A DNA stretch of 64,000 bases. It comes from Lycocorax pyrrhopterus obiensis. Taxonomy: Eukaryota; Chordata; Aves; Passeriformes; Paradisaeidae. The position numbers were made by a program, and so were the translations under genes. Under the pieces are notes generated by a model. It ran no database searches. It was given only the letters and a program-made list of their open reading frames with translations, and was not told the origin of the DNA. The stretch lies in NCBI GenBank assembly GCA_014706295.1, contig JACSVZ010000022.1, positions 5,288,830-5,352,829 on the forward strand, written 5' to 3'. This document shows, in pieces, positions 43,261 through 55,377 of this stretch (its first letter is position 1; every line of letters starts with the position of its first letter).

Positions 43261-46200
43261 CGGGTGTCAATACTTCGGGGGGTTCTTGGCGTTGTTTGGT
43301 TAAAGGGATGGGTACGCAGCATCCCGCCGGCAGGTTGCGGCATGCTGCTGCCACAGGAAGGCAAGGAAGGAAAACTGACTCAGCTTTGAAGATCTGCAAG
43401 TGTTGGTTCTTCTAAATGGTCTTCTGGCCACCTGTGACTGTCCTCCTTCAATACCCTGAGTCCTGCTGCAGCCACCAGAATCCCATGGCCAGGAGCACGC
43501 CGAGGAAATTGAATACGCATTATTCTAAAACCTTAAGCTTGGCTTATAAAAATGCCACTGCCCAGCCCAATAAAAGGCATGATAGTTACACTTTAAAATG
43601 CTTTGAAACCTCTGAAATCGCTATTGTCCTGTCGGACATAAGCTGCTGACACACAAAGCGGTGCTAAGGTCAAGGTCCTGCCTCAGAAAATTGCTTGCAG
43701 ACCCAGGAACTGAACCCAAGCCTCTCTGTGCTGCACTTTACTGTGGGATCATTGCTCACCATTTCTTCCTGGCTGCTGCTCCCGCTCTAAACAAAGGTTT
43801 TTCCAGCCGTTCCCTGAACGCTGCATGAATTAAGGCAGTCTTCATCATAAAAATAAAAGTTGAACAGACTCCCAGAGACCTGCAGTGACGCTGCCCCCAG
43901 GGACTGCTCTGGAGTGTCTGTCGAAACACATTTCATACCTAACTCCTAACAAGCAATCAGATATGGAAATAGTCACCAGATAAAGGCAAGCTTACAATCC
44001 AGCCCAGAACAAGTATGGATAAGCCAGCTCTTAAAATGGGAAGAAACCCAACAGGCAACAGATTACGACCATCTCCTGCCTTAAATCTGCTGCATGTGCC
44101 CAAGTCCTCAAATGACTGTGTTCAGCTCTTCAGCTATACAATAAACATCACACATACACGTCAAACAAATCTTATTTTTTGTCCAAACTTTAAAAAAACA
44201 GATCTAGAAAAAACAAGAGGCCACCTGGCTCCCCCATCCCATCCCATCCCATAACCGTGGGAGAGCGCTGCCTCCTGCTAAATGCTGCTGGTGGTTACTG
44301 CATTTATGGGTCGATTTGGGGACTGGAGGGCTGATTGACTCGAAAACTCAGCTCCTGCAGTCAAACCACACAAACCTGTCAAACCAGTGATAACCTCTAC
44401 AAGCCAAAATCCACTGTGGGCGATGCAAGACAAAGGTCTGTAAAGCAGCAGTAAAATCATTTGGGACTCACACTCGATGCGACAGGCGAGGCAGCATTAA
44501 GTGAAACCCCGCTCTCTTGGGAACACCGGTCCTGTAAGACTGAGAAGAATAAACCAGGGAAAAAACCAAACCCAAGAGCCTGACCCAGGGTTCACGTGAG
44601 CAAAGCTCCCTTTGCTTTGGCGGGTTTAAACAAGCCTCTGCAACACCAGCAGATGCAAGTTGCAAAAATAGCAGCATCTTGGAAGTGAGCAGGGGCTGTG
44701 GCTCCAGTCCCTGGGCAGAGCAGAGCCTGGCTTGGCAGCACTGGTTTGGCCTTTTCACTATTAAATGGAGTTTCTGCTCTTTTCCTCGGGGCATTCCCTG
44801 TGTAATAGAGTTCTCAGATTAACGATTTATTCTCCTTGCCTTCAGCAATTCTGCTCCTTCCTCAAACTCTTCAAATCCTTCCCTTGGCTTAGCTGCACTT
44901 TCCTGTTGGCAGTATTCACTCAAATTGCCTTTGCTTTACTTCTTTTTCCTTGTTTCCCACACTGGAGTCTCTTAGTTTTGCATTATTTGTGTGTTTCTCT
45001 AACTGCTGGATGTGCTGGGGTAGGGCTACCTGGCTGTCAAGGGCACACAGTCATTTAGGTGAAGCCTAGGTAGTTCCAAACATCAGACTAAATATCTTTT
45101 CCATATTAATAGTGAAAATCATGTCATCCAGCAGACAACAGCAGGGGAAAATAAAGTGTCTTCACTTGGATGTCCTACACCATTTCTATAAAATTATTAG
45201 GGTTGGTCACAGAGTTTCAAGCCACCCTCTTTCCCAAAATACAGCCACCTCCCTCATCTAAGCACTCGGCTCCTCAGGCACCCTAAATCCTTTTTAAAAA
45301 TAAGGGAGCCTAAGGAAAAAAAAAAAAAAAAAGAAAGTTTCCTGCAGGGCTTGAGCAAGACTCTACCAAATTAGTTGTTTAATGGCCAAATTGCGCTGCC
45401 CTGATGCCGGCAGAACTTCCGTTTGCTTAATCAGGGCTCGACCTGCAAGGAGACCGCAGGAGCAGCTGCTCCAACACCCTGCGCTGCCTTCACAAACTCG
45501 GGAAGTCCCCAGGAGAGCCGTAGCAGAGGAGCACGGCTCTCCGCTCCTAGATATCATCACACCCTGCATGGCTTTGCTGGACATTTTTGGGATTTCAAAC
45601 TCCTTTTTGCTGGTGCACTTTGAGATATTGAAGTGCACACACTCCTTCTGCCTCCTCTCCAGGGACACCCAGGAGGTGTTTGGTGCGTCTCTACAACCAG
45701 ATTTATATAATGTTTTTAAAAGCCTCTACCCAAATGCTTGCATGCTGCAAAAGAAGGAAAACCTTAAGGTGGCCCACGGAGTGGCTGAACTGGCCAAGCA
45801 CAGAGCTGCAGCCCAAGCACCCTGCCAGGGAGCCCAGCCAGGCTCTCCCCCAGGAAACCCTGTCATTTGGCATGTTTAAAGCTAACCCGGACAAAGCAAC
45901 ACCAAAGGGAATCACCCTGCACCAGACAGCCCAGCAAATATTCCTCTCTCTTTTTCCAGCCTGACAGCAAGCGATGCTCAGCCACATTTAAGCTCCCCAA
46001 AGTTTGAGTGCTGATTTTCGTGCATCTCCTGTGGCTGGGCAGGATTTCTCCAGCACATAAAATGAACTGAGTGTCATTGCACAGGAGCTGAGTGGTGCAG
46101 GGGGCAGAAAAAGCTGCTAACATTTGGGGGATCAGCTTAAACATGCAACAGAGGGATCTTTACAACAAGCTACATCAGAGGGTCAGAGGAGCAATTTCAA

Positions 46201-46740
46201 CTGCTGAACCTTCCCAAAAGACAGGGAGGGGGGTAAAGGGCAGGTTTAAACTAAATATGCAAGATCCAGGGATCACAATAGAAAAAGAAAAATACAGCCT
46301 GTCTACAGCCCAACAGGGAAAATATATAGGGGAGGTGTGTTCTGGTATCACAAGATTGATCTGGGAGATTTAGATGCTGGGAGCATCAGTTGCTGCTCAA
46401 GGAGCGCAAAGACAAAAAGGGAGCAGTCTCTGCCACAATGCAGAGAAGCCCTGAAAACACGGGGAAAATTAAGGAAATTTGGGAGCCAATGGAAGAAATC
46501 CACCTCTGCAGTTTACCCCCCCACTCCCAGCTTCAATACCAGCATGCAGAAACCAGAGTAAGCCTAGGCACAGCAGAAAAAAAACGTTCTGCTAAAACAC
46601 ACAAAACCCTTCCTGCTTTGCCATTTCCCCAGAAAACGCCAAATCCCAACCCTCTCCTCACAGAGGGGGGAGTGGGGGGGGGAAGGAAAAAAAAAAATAA
46701 CCATTCCATAGCAACACGGAACGAGCTGTACCGCAGCTCT
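43261..46740. other. Sequence between two CpG islands
   Basis: No coding exon is recognised. A CCCAT pentamer run lies at about 44,230 and an A tract at 45,317. It could be intron or 5' flank of CBFA2T2. Confidence 0.5.
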
Positions 46741-46779
46741 CCTCAGAGAGAGTTTAGTGTTTTTTCAGCTGCAGAATCC

Positions 46780-47480
46780 TCGCATGCAGCCGGCTGGGCT
46801 ATTGAAGTTTTCCCCAGCACTGCAGAGGACCGAGGCAAGGCTGGCAAAGCGCTGCGGCCGCCGCCGCTCCCACCCTCTCCGTCTACCGTGCTCCCAGAGA
46901 GGTGGAGGCTCTCCCCAGCCCGCCGGCAAGAGCCAGGGCGCTCCTCAAGCCTTCCTGGCGGCCCCGGGGCTGAGCATCCCCCCGAGCATCCCCCGCGGCC
47001 CCGGATCCGCCGAGCGCTGCTTAAAAATAATCCCATGCCTTGCTTACCCTACCCAGCGAGGTTGCAAGGATCCAGCTGCTGTGGAATACACCTCGTTTCT
47101 TTGAAATAGAAAGAAAAGCGCTCTTCCTCCTCCTCCTCCTCCGCCCGTGATCTTCGAGCGCAGCCGGAGCCCAGCCTGCCTTCTCCTTTCATTAGCTGGA
47201 CATGTGTCAGGTCCCGCACATCTGCGATTTCTCACTGCCTGGAGCCGCCTGTCCGATTCCAGGGAAACACAGATGGATCCCAGATGGGAAGGTCCTGCCA
47301 AACAGACCAGCTCTCCACCTTGCCAGAATACCCAGCTTAGAGGCACACACCCTCGGCTCCCTGCCTGCTCCCTGCCTGCGCCGCGCTGCTGCCAGGCTGC
47401 TCGCCAGCTGATGTCACCAGGCACACACCTACCAGCGCCTCGCCGCCCGCCTGACATTAACTTGTTAAATACACGGAATT
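46780..47480 (-). promoter_or_regulatory. CBFA2T2: CpG island, candidate alternative CBFA2T2 promoter
   Basis: Very CpG-dense (CTGCGGCCGCCGCCGCTCC, CCCGCGGCCCCGGATCCGCC). It holds a minus-strand consensus donor GGGTAGG|GTAAGCA with the exon end at 47,048. In the phase needed to join exon 2 there is a TAG just before the donor, so an exon here would be non-coding. This is the strongest island in the window and a good candidate for the main transcription start; direction is inferred from the donor only. Confidence 0.42.
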
Positions 47481-50400
47481 TGTTTATGGCCGGCAGGAAC
47501 AGCGAGACAGCGGCAGGAGCAAAAGAAGCTCCACCGCCCCAAACCACCCTCCCCAAACCAGCCCTGCCTTGTGCAGCACCGGGGGCACAGCAGCCGCTGT
47601 CTCAGCCCTGGGTTTTGAAACCGGGACGAGCTCTTGGGTAAACCGGCGGATTAATTTTCCGAAGGTTTCCCCCACGCACGTAAATCTTCGCTGCAAACTT
47701 CCCCCCACCCCAAGCCCAGCGCCGGCGTTCGCGGCGCTGGAAAGCGGGCATGTGTTCGCAATTAGAAGCAACAACAAGATAACAAGACACTGATGTTGCA
47801 AGGGTACCGAACGCGGACTGGAAAATTCAAAGGAAGAGCAATTAAATGTGTAACATACTACCCGGCTCGAAGAGGAAGTGTTAAAGGAAAACGTAAATCC
47901 GAAATGTTTTATACCGGGAGTAAACTCCACCAGAGACCTCAGAGCAGTGAGGGAGGCTCGGAGCGGGAACCCACTGGGCACGACCACGTTTGACCATTTT
48001 CCCCTCCCATTAATGCACAGACGTGGCGGCTCTGCCACCTACAAACCTCCTGGTAATCCTGACAAGCTGCTCCCCGAGGTGCGGCGTGAACAACAGATAT
48101 TAACTGCAGGCCCCTGACTAATCCCATCAGCCCGGCACCATTCACCGCCAGCCGGGCGCTGGGCAAACACGGATTTACACAACAGCATTCCTGGCCACGA
48201 AGGCGGGCATCCGCGGCTGCCGGGCTACTGCCCCGAGCAGGGACAACCACCCCTGCAGACTGCCCAAACTATCCTGCTCCACACCACCCCACCCCCGGCT
48301 CCTGTAAAACCACCCAGGAGGAGAAGCAAGGTCTGCATTTTGCCTGCAGACCATGCACAGGCACATTTTAAGATCTCAGGAGGGATTCACTGCTCCAGTC
48401 CACGCAGCTGAGCAGGTTCAGGTCTTGATATCCTTTCCAAATCTTTGCAGGCAACACCACCTTTCCCTCCAGCTACTTTTTTGAGAACCAGGAACCTCAA
48501 TACTTTCCCAGTTCAGCAAACTAAGAGCCTGCCACTACCCAAGCTGGGGGATGCTGGTTTTTCACAAGTCCCAAAATCATACATGCCAAATTCTCCACAG
48601 TTGGAGTAGGCATGATGGGATAGTTACTTGTTCACAGGCAGCAAAATGCTCCTTTTTATGAAATTCCCAGTGCTGTGGTAGGCTACTGCTAACTGCCAAG
48701 CCACATCCATAAACCTTCTGGAGGTACTGCCCCCCGGCATCTCATCTAACCCTTCACCCTGGCTTCTCTGCTGCTTATTCCTAATTAGTTTAAGGTACCT
48801 CTGCTTCCCTTCGGGAGGGGAAAAGGCTGTAAAGGGAGAAAACTGCTTTAAAGGAAGCATTAAAAAGCATTCTGCAAGCAGGCATGGCATGAGTTCAAGA
48901 ACATGGGGGCCACAGTCTCCTCCTGCAGAGGACAGGCCTCCCTGTATAGGCAGTGGAATTTGGGCAGGAGACTTTGGGCTGCTGTAGGAGCATATAAAGC
49001 TGCTGCTTCCCTGGCTGGGCAAACATATCGCTCTGAGAAGAGCAGCCTGGCTGCAGGCAGAGGGGGCACAGGTTTGCAGCAGTTCTCCCTCCTCCAAACC
49101 TCACCCAAGAGCAGCAATTCCACACGCTTCAGTTAGGAAAAAAAAAGGTGAATCACATTCAAGTATCAGCACACAAATACCTGGAACATCCCGTGGGGTG
49201 ATGCTCAGGCAGCAGAGCAGGTTGGGAACAGGCAGATCCAACAGTGCCTCCCTGCACTCCCCTCTTCCAGCACCCCAGTCTCCACTGGAGGGGCTGCTGG
49301 CAAGGCACGTCAATTAAACATTTAAGTTCAGAAAGTTCAGCTCGCTGGGGCTCCTGACACTTCTGATGGAGGTTGCGCAAAATACTGAAGCTCTCAATAT
49401 TTCATAAGCTGAGATGGAAAAACCATCTCTAAATTACACAGACAATGAAGGGAGACGCAACCCAAGCAGCTCCACCAGCACCAGAACTAATAATTTTCCT
49501 ATGGACTTGCATCTCATGGTCGGCACCTCACGCTGTGAGGTCCCCAACAGGAGCCGTCCCCGGCCGGGTTGTGGCGACAGCGGTGGCTCTTATGTGGATC
49601 CTCTGATGTCTTATAAGAAGCAAGCTCATGTTGCAGCTCTGTCCCCAGTGGAGATGGTCCCAGGCAGATGGATGCAGCCCTGTGCTCCCAGCATTAAGTA
49701 TCCAGCATCAGACACTGCTGCTCCCTGTCCAGCCCTGTCCCAGCATCCCCAAACCAGCCTGAAACTGGGAAGTGAACTCAAAAGCTGACTTTGGTCTGAG
49801 TGTGACAGAGGGGGGGATGCTGTATGATGAACGGCAGGTGCTCAAGAGATGCAGCCAGTCAGGATCTGTCAGGTCTTTGTGTCAAAGCCATCAGAGAAGT
49901 ACCCTCAGAAGGCACAGGGACATCCTGGGGCTGGGGGGCTTTATGGAAAATAGGTAACCAGGACGAGGAGTTCCCTTGCCTGCTTTTTTAATCATATTTC
50001 AGCTTAAGGACCTGAACAGTTTGTAACATTTCACTTCACACAAATAAAAGCTGTCCACAACTGTGACAACTGGGCTCTAACGAGCCTGTGTCAGCCCACG
50101 GCCAAATAAATCTCTTCAATGTTTTTACAACCTAAAGCACTTTGAAATGTCAGGAACTCAGGTCACTGCAAGTATTTTAAGTATAGTTACAATGACTTTA
50201 TAAACTTTTATGAAAAGGCACACAACTCTTTATCATGGTGTCCACAGCCCAGTGTCTACCAAAACCCCACCGTCGTCAAGGAAGAAATCACCACTTCTGG
50301 CTAGAGAGGCAGGAATATGCTCAGCATCAGAGTGAGTTTTGGATTCTCCATGCATAAAAACTACAGGTGGGATCACCTGGGTGCCCTGAGTAGAAGTCAT

Positions 50401-50523
50401 TGCCAAACCTCCTCTGAAAGCCTCATGGATTGTGTCTTACACGTGATCCACGTGCCTCAGCTCACCCAAACCATGACCTATCCCTGAGCTCACCACTGGC
50501 AGAGGCAGGTCCGTGAGGTATAA

Positions 50524-50641
50524 AATCACAGAATCCCAGACTGGTTTGGGTTGGAAGGGACCTTAAAGCTCATCTCATTCCACCCCTGCCATGGGCAGGG
50601 ACACCTTCCACAGGTTGCTCCAACCCCCATCCAACCTGGGA
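50524..50641 (-). mobile_element. CR1 3' fragment
   Basis: ATCACAGAATCCCAGACTGG, GGTTGGAAGGGACCTTAAAG and CCATGGGCAGGGACACCTTC are the reverse complement of a CR1 tail. Confidence 0.9.
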
Positions 50642-51559
50642 TGTGGAGTCCATTCACATGTCATCTACTGACCCCCCTCACTGCTCCCAAGAGGCTTGTC
50701 TGCTCCTAAATATGCATCAAAGCAGATTTTGTAGCCCAGACATCACCGGCACAGCGGAAGGAAGCAGAACTGCAGGCAGCATGGGGAGAACTCTTTCCCC
50801 TGGCTCACCATGCTAATCTGCTTCTGCTTTCTTCTCCTGGGAATGTTCCATGGAAAGAACGATGCAAGCAAAGTTTGAACAGTGGGAGCTATTGATACCT
50901 GCTGCTCAGTGTGGTTTCTGAGGAAAGCGAGGAAATCTGAAGAATTTTTCCAGTTTCCAGTGGAATTTTTATGCCTATCACAGCCCATTGCCACAGCAAG
51001 CACAAGAGACCCGAACTCATTCTGATTTCTCTGCTATTCCACAGATATTTCATGATGTGCCTCGGCTTTATTTTTTGCCTGCTGTGTTCTTACCTCAGAA
51101 AGAAGCTTCACTTGAATTCAAGGCAACCCTGGAAAGCCTTTGCCTTTTTAAGCTGACCACTTTCCATTGCACAGAAAAATAAATCCAAGTGCACTGAGGC
51201 AGCCAAAGCCATTTATCAGGCTAAGTAGAAACCGTAAATTCATGCTAACTGGAATCTGATGGAAACCAATTGGGATCCTCCTCCTCCTCCAGGCTCAGGT
51301 CTGGCAGGAAAGTCAAACATTTTATTGCCTTCTTTATGCCTTACAAGACAGTGGAGCCAAGAAGGGACTGCTCCCTTTGAAGCGATGCTGGTGGGGCTGC
51401 AAGGGAGACTCAGTGACTTGAGTTCAAGCTCAACCCCCCAAAACAGAGATTAGACCTCTCCATTCCTGGCAAATTTATCACATTTAACAAACATCCTCCT
51501 TTCAATAAATCCATTATTTGAATTAGCACATGGCAGATTATGTTAACAAGCTTAATTTG

Positions 51560-51957
51560 TCACAGAATCATGGAGAAAGGTTTGGGTTGGAAGGGACCTT
51601 AAGGATCATCTCATCCCATCCCCTGCCATGGGCAGGGACACCTTCCACTAGCCCAGGCTGCTCCAAGCCCCGTCCAACCTAGCCTTGGACACTTCCAGGG
51701 ATCCAGGGGCAGCCACAGCTTCTCTGGGCACTCTGTGCCAGGGCCTCCTCACCCTCACAGGGAACAATTCCTCCCCAATATCCCATCTAACCCTGCCAAG
51801 GCAGTAGGAAGCCACACCCTCTTATCACTCCAGACCCTTGTCCAGAGTCCCTCTCCAGCTCTCTTGGAGCCCCAATAGACACTGGAACTTTCTCTTCTCC
51901 AGGCTGAACACCCCCAGCATTCCCAGCCTCTCCCCAGAGCAGAAGAGCTCCAGCCCT
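51560..51957 (-). mobile_element. CR1 3' fragment (about 400 bases)
   Basis: It starts TCACAGAATCATGGAGAAAG. It runs through GCCATGGGCAGGGACACCTT and CACTTCCAGGGATCCAGGGG to TTCTCTTCTCCAGGCTGAAC, the reverse complement of the CR1 region around the reverse-transcriptase stop and 3'UTR. Second-longest CCATGGCAGGGG-type copy in the window. Confidence 0.92.
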
Positions 51958-53689
51958 CAATGAAATCCAAATCTGATCACATTGCCTCCTTCAGGAGTGA
52001 ACATGAGCAGTGTTTGGCTTTTGCGCCATTTCAATCCTGCCCAGAGAAGGGGAAAAACCATATTCAAAGTTGACCTTAACTGAGCTGGAAGAATTTTACA
52101 CCCAGAACATCCACAATCAGACATTGCCAAAAAATCCCCCAAACAAACAGGAGGAGCAAAGATGCAACAAGGAATTAAACACAACCTGAGGAAAGTTACT
52201 GAAACTACTTCTGGCCACCCATTAAGGGAGGGGACACACATCACCTAAGCAGATGATACCTTATTCCTGTGGCCATATGTAAAGAAAAAACCTGCAGGAA
52301 TTGATGTCCTGTCCAAAAACATCCCCTCCAAAACAACAAACCAATTCCTAAACCTAACACCCTTACTCTGATTAGAAATCCAAGCTTCTGTAGCCGTCAC
52401 GGGTATTTAAACCAAACACAGAAATATGGAAAAAATGAGTAATCCTATTTGGAGAGAGTAAAATCCAGCCTGCAGAGGATTAATTCTAGTCCAACAGCTC
52501 TGCAGCTTGACAGTATTTTCCAGATCAATAGCAGTGCCATTTGATTACAGAGATTTGTTCAAATACATACATCCACTCCCCTCCAATTGTCATTTCAGTG
52601 ATGCTCAACTTTAATTGCCCAACACTCCAACCAGGAGCACTCCTGGCTTTGGAAGCTGTGCAGATGGAGCTCTGCTGCAGCTCCCAGCCACCTCTCCACT
52701 ACTTCAGAAACCCCAATTACCTGTCTACATCTGACACTTCTGCACCACTCCTTGCCGGACCATCCTCTTTAGCACTTGTTTATGGTACAGACAGGCTTTG
52801 GAAGCCAAAATCCTCCCTTTTGCAGGTGAGATGGTGGCTTTGAGAGCTGCGTCCTGGATCAGGCACCCTGCTCCAGGCTCCCAGTGCTCCTCACCACCAG
52901 ATGTGGAAGACCATTTGCAATTCAGAAAGCACAGGTTAAAGCCTATCAAAGCAGCAGAACTTGGGGTTGTTTGCCTCATCCCAGAGGCCAATGTGAGCAA
53001 TAAAACACACGTGATGGATCCCAAGCCCTTTCCCTACAGCAGGCTCGCTACATCCCAGTTTGCTTCCAGCACCTCCCTCCACTGGTGCCTTCCCTGCCAC
53101 AAGCTCTGGCTCTTCCCCTGAGAATGGCTTTTCCTTCTTTATCTTGGGCTCTTTTAACAGAAGCCTTTTTCCCAGTTTCATCCTGAGCTTCCCCTCTGCT
53201 CCAGTCACTGGGACTGCACATCTGTGAGGGCTGCTGGGGCTCTGCTCCTTTCCCAGTGCTTCAGGAAAGTGGTACCTCCCCACCACACAGCCACCCAAAG
53301 ACGGCTCTTTTCTCATTAATTAGTTGCCACTAACCTGGTAACCTTGATTAAAAACATCCCAATTCCAGTCTCCCTTTAAAAAAATATAAATCCTGAGCTG
53401 TTTTGTTCATTACACCCAGCAAAACCACCAGCTCAGGATTTTAAGGAAAGCTTCCCGGTACCATCCCAGTTTGTTGGCTTTGCAGGTTTAGCATTGAGCA
53501 GGGTTCCCTTCCTTCCAGCCTCAACCAATCACAAAAAACCCACATTTCAAACGTGGTTTTTGCTAGTTTTTCCTACATTTATTTTTTACCCATTTTCCTT
53601 TGCCAGCTCCCTTCTCCTGCTTTCCACTGACCCTCTGGACCTGACAAACGCTGGCTTTGGGGAGAGAAAAAAAAGAAGAAAGAGCCCAG

Positions 53690-54000
53690 CGCAGCCCTTT
53701 GCGCCTGGCCCGGCATTCCAGCGCTGCGCTCCCGGCTCCACAAAGTCTGATTTAGGAGCACTGCTGGGAGCTATTAGTTTACGAAAGGCCCAGCACGCCC
53801 ACCCAGGCACAGGCGACGGCGAGAGGCTCCCCTTTCACCGCTGCCATGTGCCTCCCATCCCGCCCGGAGCGCTTGGGAAGGCTGCGGTCGGGCTCGGGGC
53901 AGGAAGCCAAGGGAAAGGCAGCCCGGGCGGCGGGCGAGCAGAGCGCAGAGGTCAGGGGAGAGGGCTGGATATCGTCCACAGCCCCGTGCTGCCGCAGGAG
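53690..54000. promoter_or_regulatory. GC-rich CpG patch
   Basis: Contains GCGCAGCCCTTTGCGCC, CAGGCGACGGCGAGAGG and GCCCGGGCGGCGGGCGAGC. I found no convincing splice donor at its edges. It could be a distal promoter or enhancer; the open frame through it looks like a GC artefact. Confidence 0.35.
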
Positions 54001-54049
54001 AAGCCATTAATTAATGGGATGCTTATTAAGGGAGTTCAGCCTCCATCCA

Positions 54050-54250
54050 GACTCTCCTTTTATCCTGCCCGTTGCTCCTTGTTTCCATGTCCTGTAACCA
54101 CCTCTTCCTTTTTGTGTCCTTTTTCCGTTTCCACTGCCATGCTTTTAATCTCTTTTTCAATCTGCTTTTTTCCCTTATTTTTGCTTCCCTTCTCCACTCT
54201 CTGCTTCCACCATCTCTTAGGCTCCTCGCCTGCCTCCGTCCCTTGCCTGA
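54050..54250. repeat. Polypyrimidine-biased tract
   Basis: About 200 bases dominated by C and T on the + strand (TCCTTTTTGTGTCCTTTTTC, CTCCACTCTCTGCTTCC), with few purines. Low-complexity, strand-asymmetric sequence; no function assigned. Confidence 0.5.
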
Positions 54251-55337
54251 CAGCACAGAGAATCCCCAGCAGCCCCAATAGCCGATCCTGAAAATCATCA
54301 CTATCATCCCAACCACTGGAAGCCCATGGAATCTGCTGAGCAAGCTCAGCCACCCGCCCAGGTGTCTGCTACCTGCCCCTGTTACCCACCCAGAATTAAA
54401 GCATGCATCAGCCTCCCAAAAATGTGTGGCATGGGGAACTTAATGGCACGGCCTGCCAACAGCTCATTATCCCAAAATGCCTGGTGTGGATGTAGGACAG
54501 AGTTAACTCCCAAAAACTGAAGATCAGCTCAGTGGCGGGAGAGGCAGGGAGAAAGGAAAGGGGAAAACAGGCAATGAAGCATCGTTTTGGAGTCATCAGG
54601 GTTTTGACATTCTCCAACTGGCTTCTATTAGCATTGCATCTGTCTTTGGGTGCCTGAAGGGGAAAAAATAAAAGGAAATACTCATTTCCAGAGGTACAGA
54701 GCAATCAGCAGGTTCTCTGCGCTTCCACTGCCTCTGGAGTGCTTGGATGTAGCTCAAGGAGGACCAGGAGCAGTGAACAAGGACCTGAAATTTTATTACC
54801 TTCCCCTCCTGCCGGAAGCAGAGCCTATTTGCAGATTTACAGCTCGTGTCAACAGGAAGTTCGTGTTTACAAGTTTCCTGGAAAAAAAGCCAGCATTCCT
54901 GTCCTCCGCCATAGCCCGGTGGGAATGCTGCCTCGTGGGGAGTGCTCACATGGGTATGGGAGACAGGAATGAGTTTTAGCCATGTAAAACATCCAGACAA
55001 ATAGATAAAGCTATGAAAAAAAAAATTGAAGGCCAGAAGGAGAACAGTAATTCAGCAATTTGGTGGAAAATGCACAGCAAGACAGCACAGCCGTGTCTGG
55101 AAAAATACTTTTGTAGCATCTGGGATTCACACTTCAAAGAAGCAGAAGAATTTTAAGAGGATGAAAAGCTATATTCAGGCTAACATGAATTTTTCTCCTC
55201 TGGCCCAACTCTCTTGTCATTCCCATTACACTGTTCCTCCAAGAGTCACAGCCAAGCTCAGCTGGTCACACTGAGGTGGGCCCTCCTCTCTCAATAAAGG
55301 CATGAATGGGACCACAGTAGTGTCTGGTGGTGCTGCT

Positions 55338-55377
55338 GGATCCACCAGGACCTGCCAGGATCCACCAGGATCCATCC
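55338..55377. repeat. 20-base tandem duplication
   Basis: GGATCCACCAGGACCTGCCA is followed directly by GGATCCACCAGGATCCATCC. A small local duplication. Confidence 0.7.

Larger units (their letters stand above)
47481..53680. other. Non-coding upstream or intronic sequence
   Basis: CpG density falls off up to about 47.8 kb, then sequence is ordinary and AT-rich. Two CR1 tails are present (50.5 and 51.6-52.0 kb). No conserved exon is recognised. Confidence 0.5.

Noticed and set aside
46390..47109. 239-codon + strand open frame across the 47 kb CpG island
   Set aside because: P/S/R-rich composition expected from GC-rich DNA, no motif, and no splice context.
53494..54291. 265-codon + strand open frame in a GC-rich patch
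   Set aside because: No family similarity and low-complexity composition; it spans a CpG patch and a pyrimidine tract where stop codons are rare by chance.
54700..54770. Minus-strand peptide SYIQALQRQWK, resembling a known CBFA2T2 first-exon end (EIQVLARQWK)
   Set aside because: No GT donor follows the W-K codons, upstream residues do not match, and no nearby start fits; likely chance.
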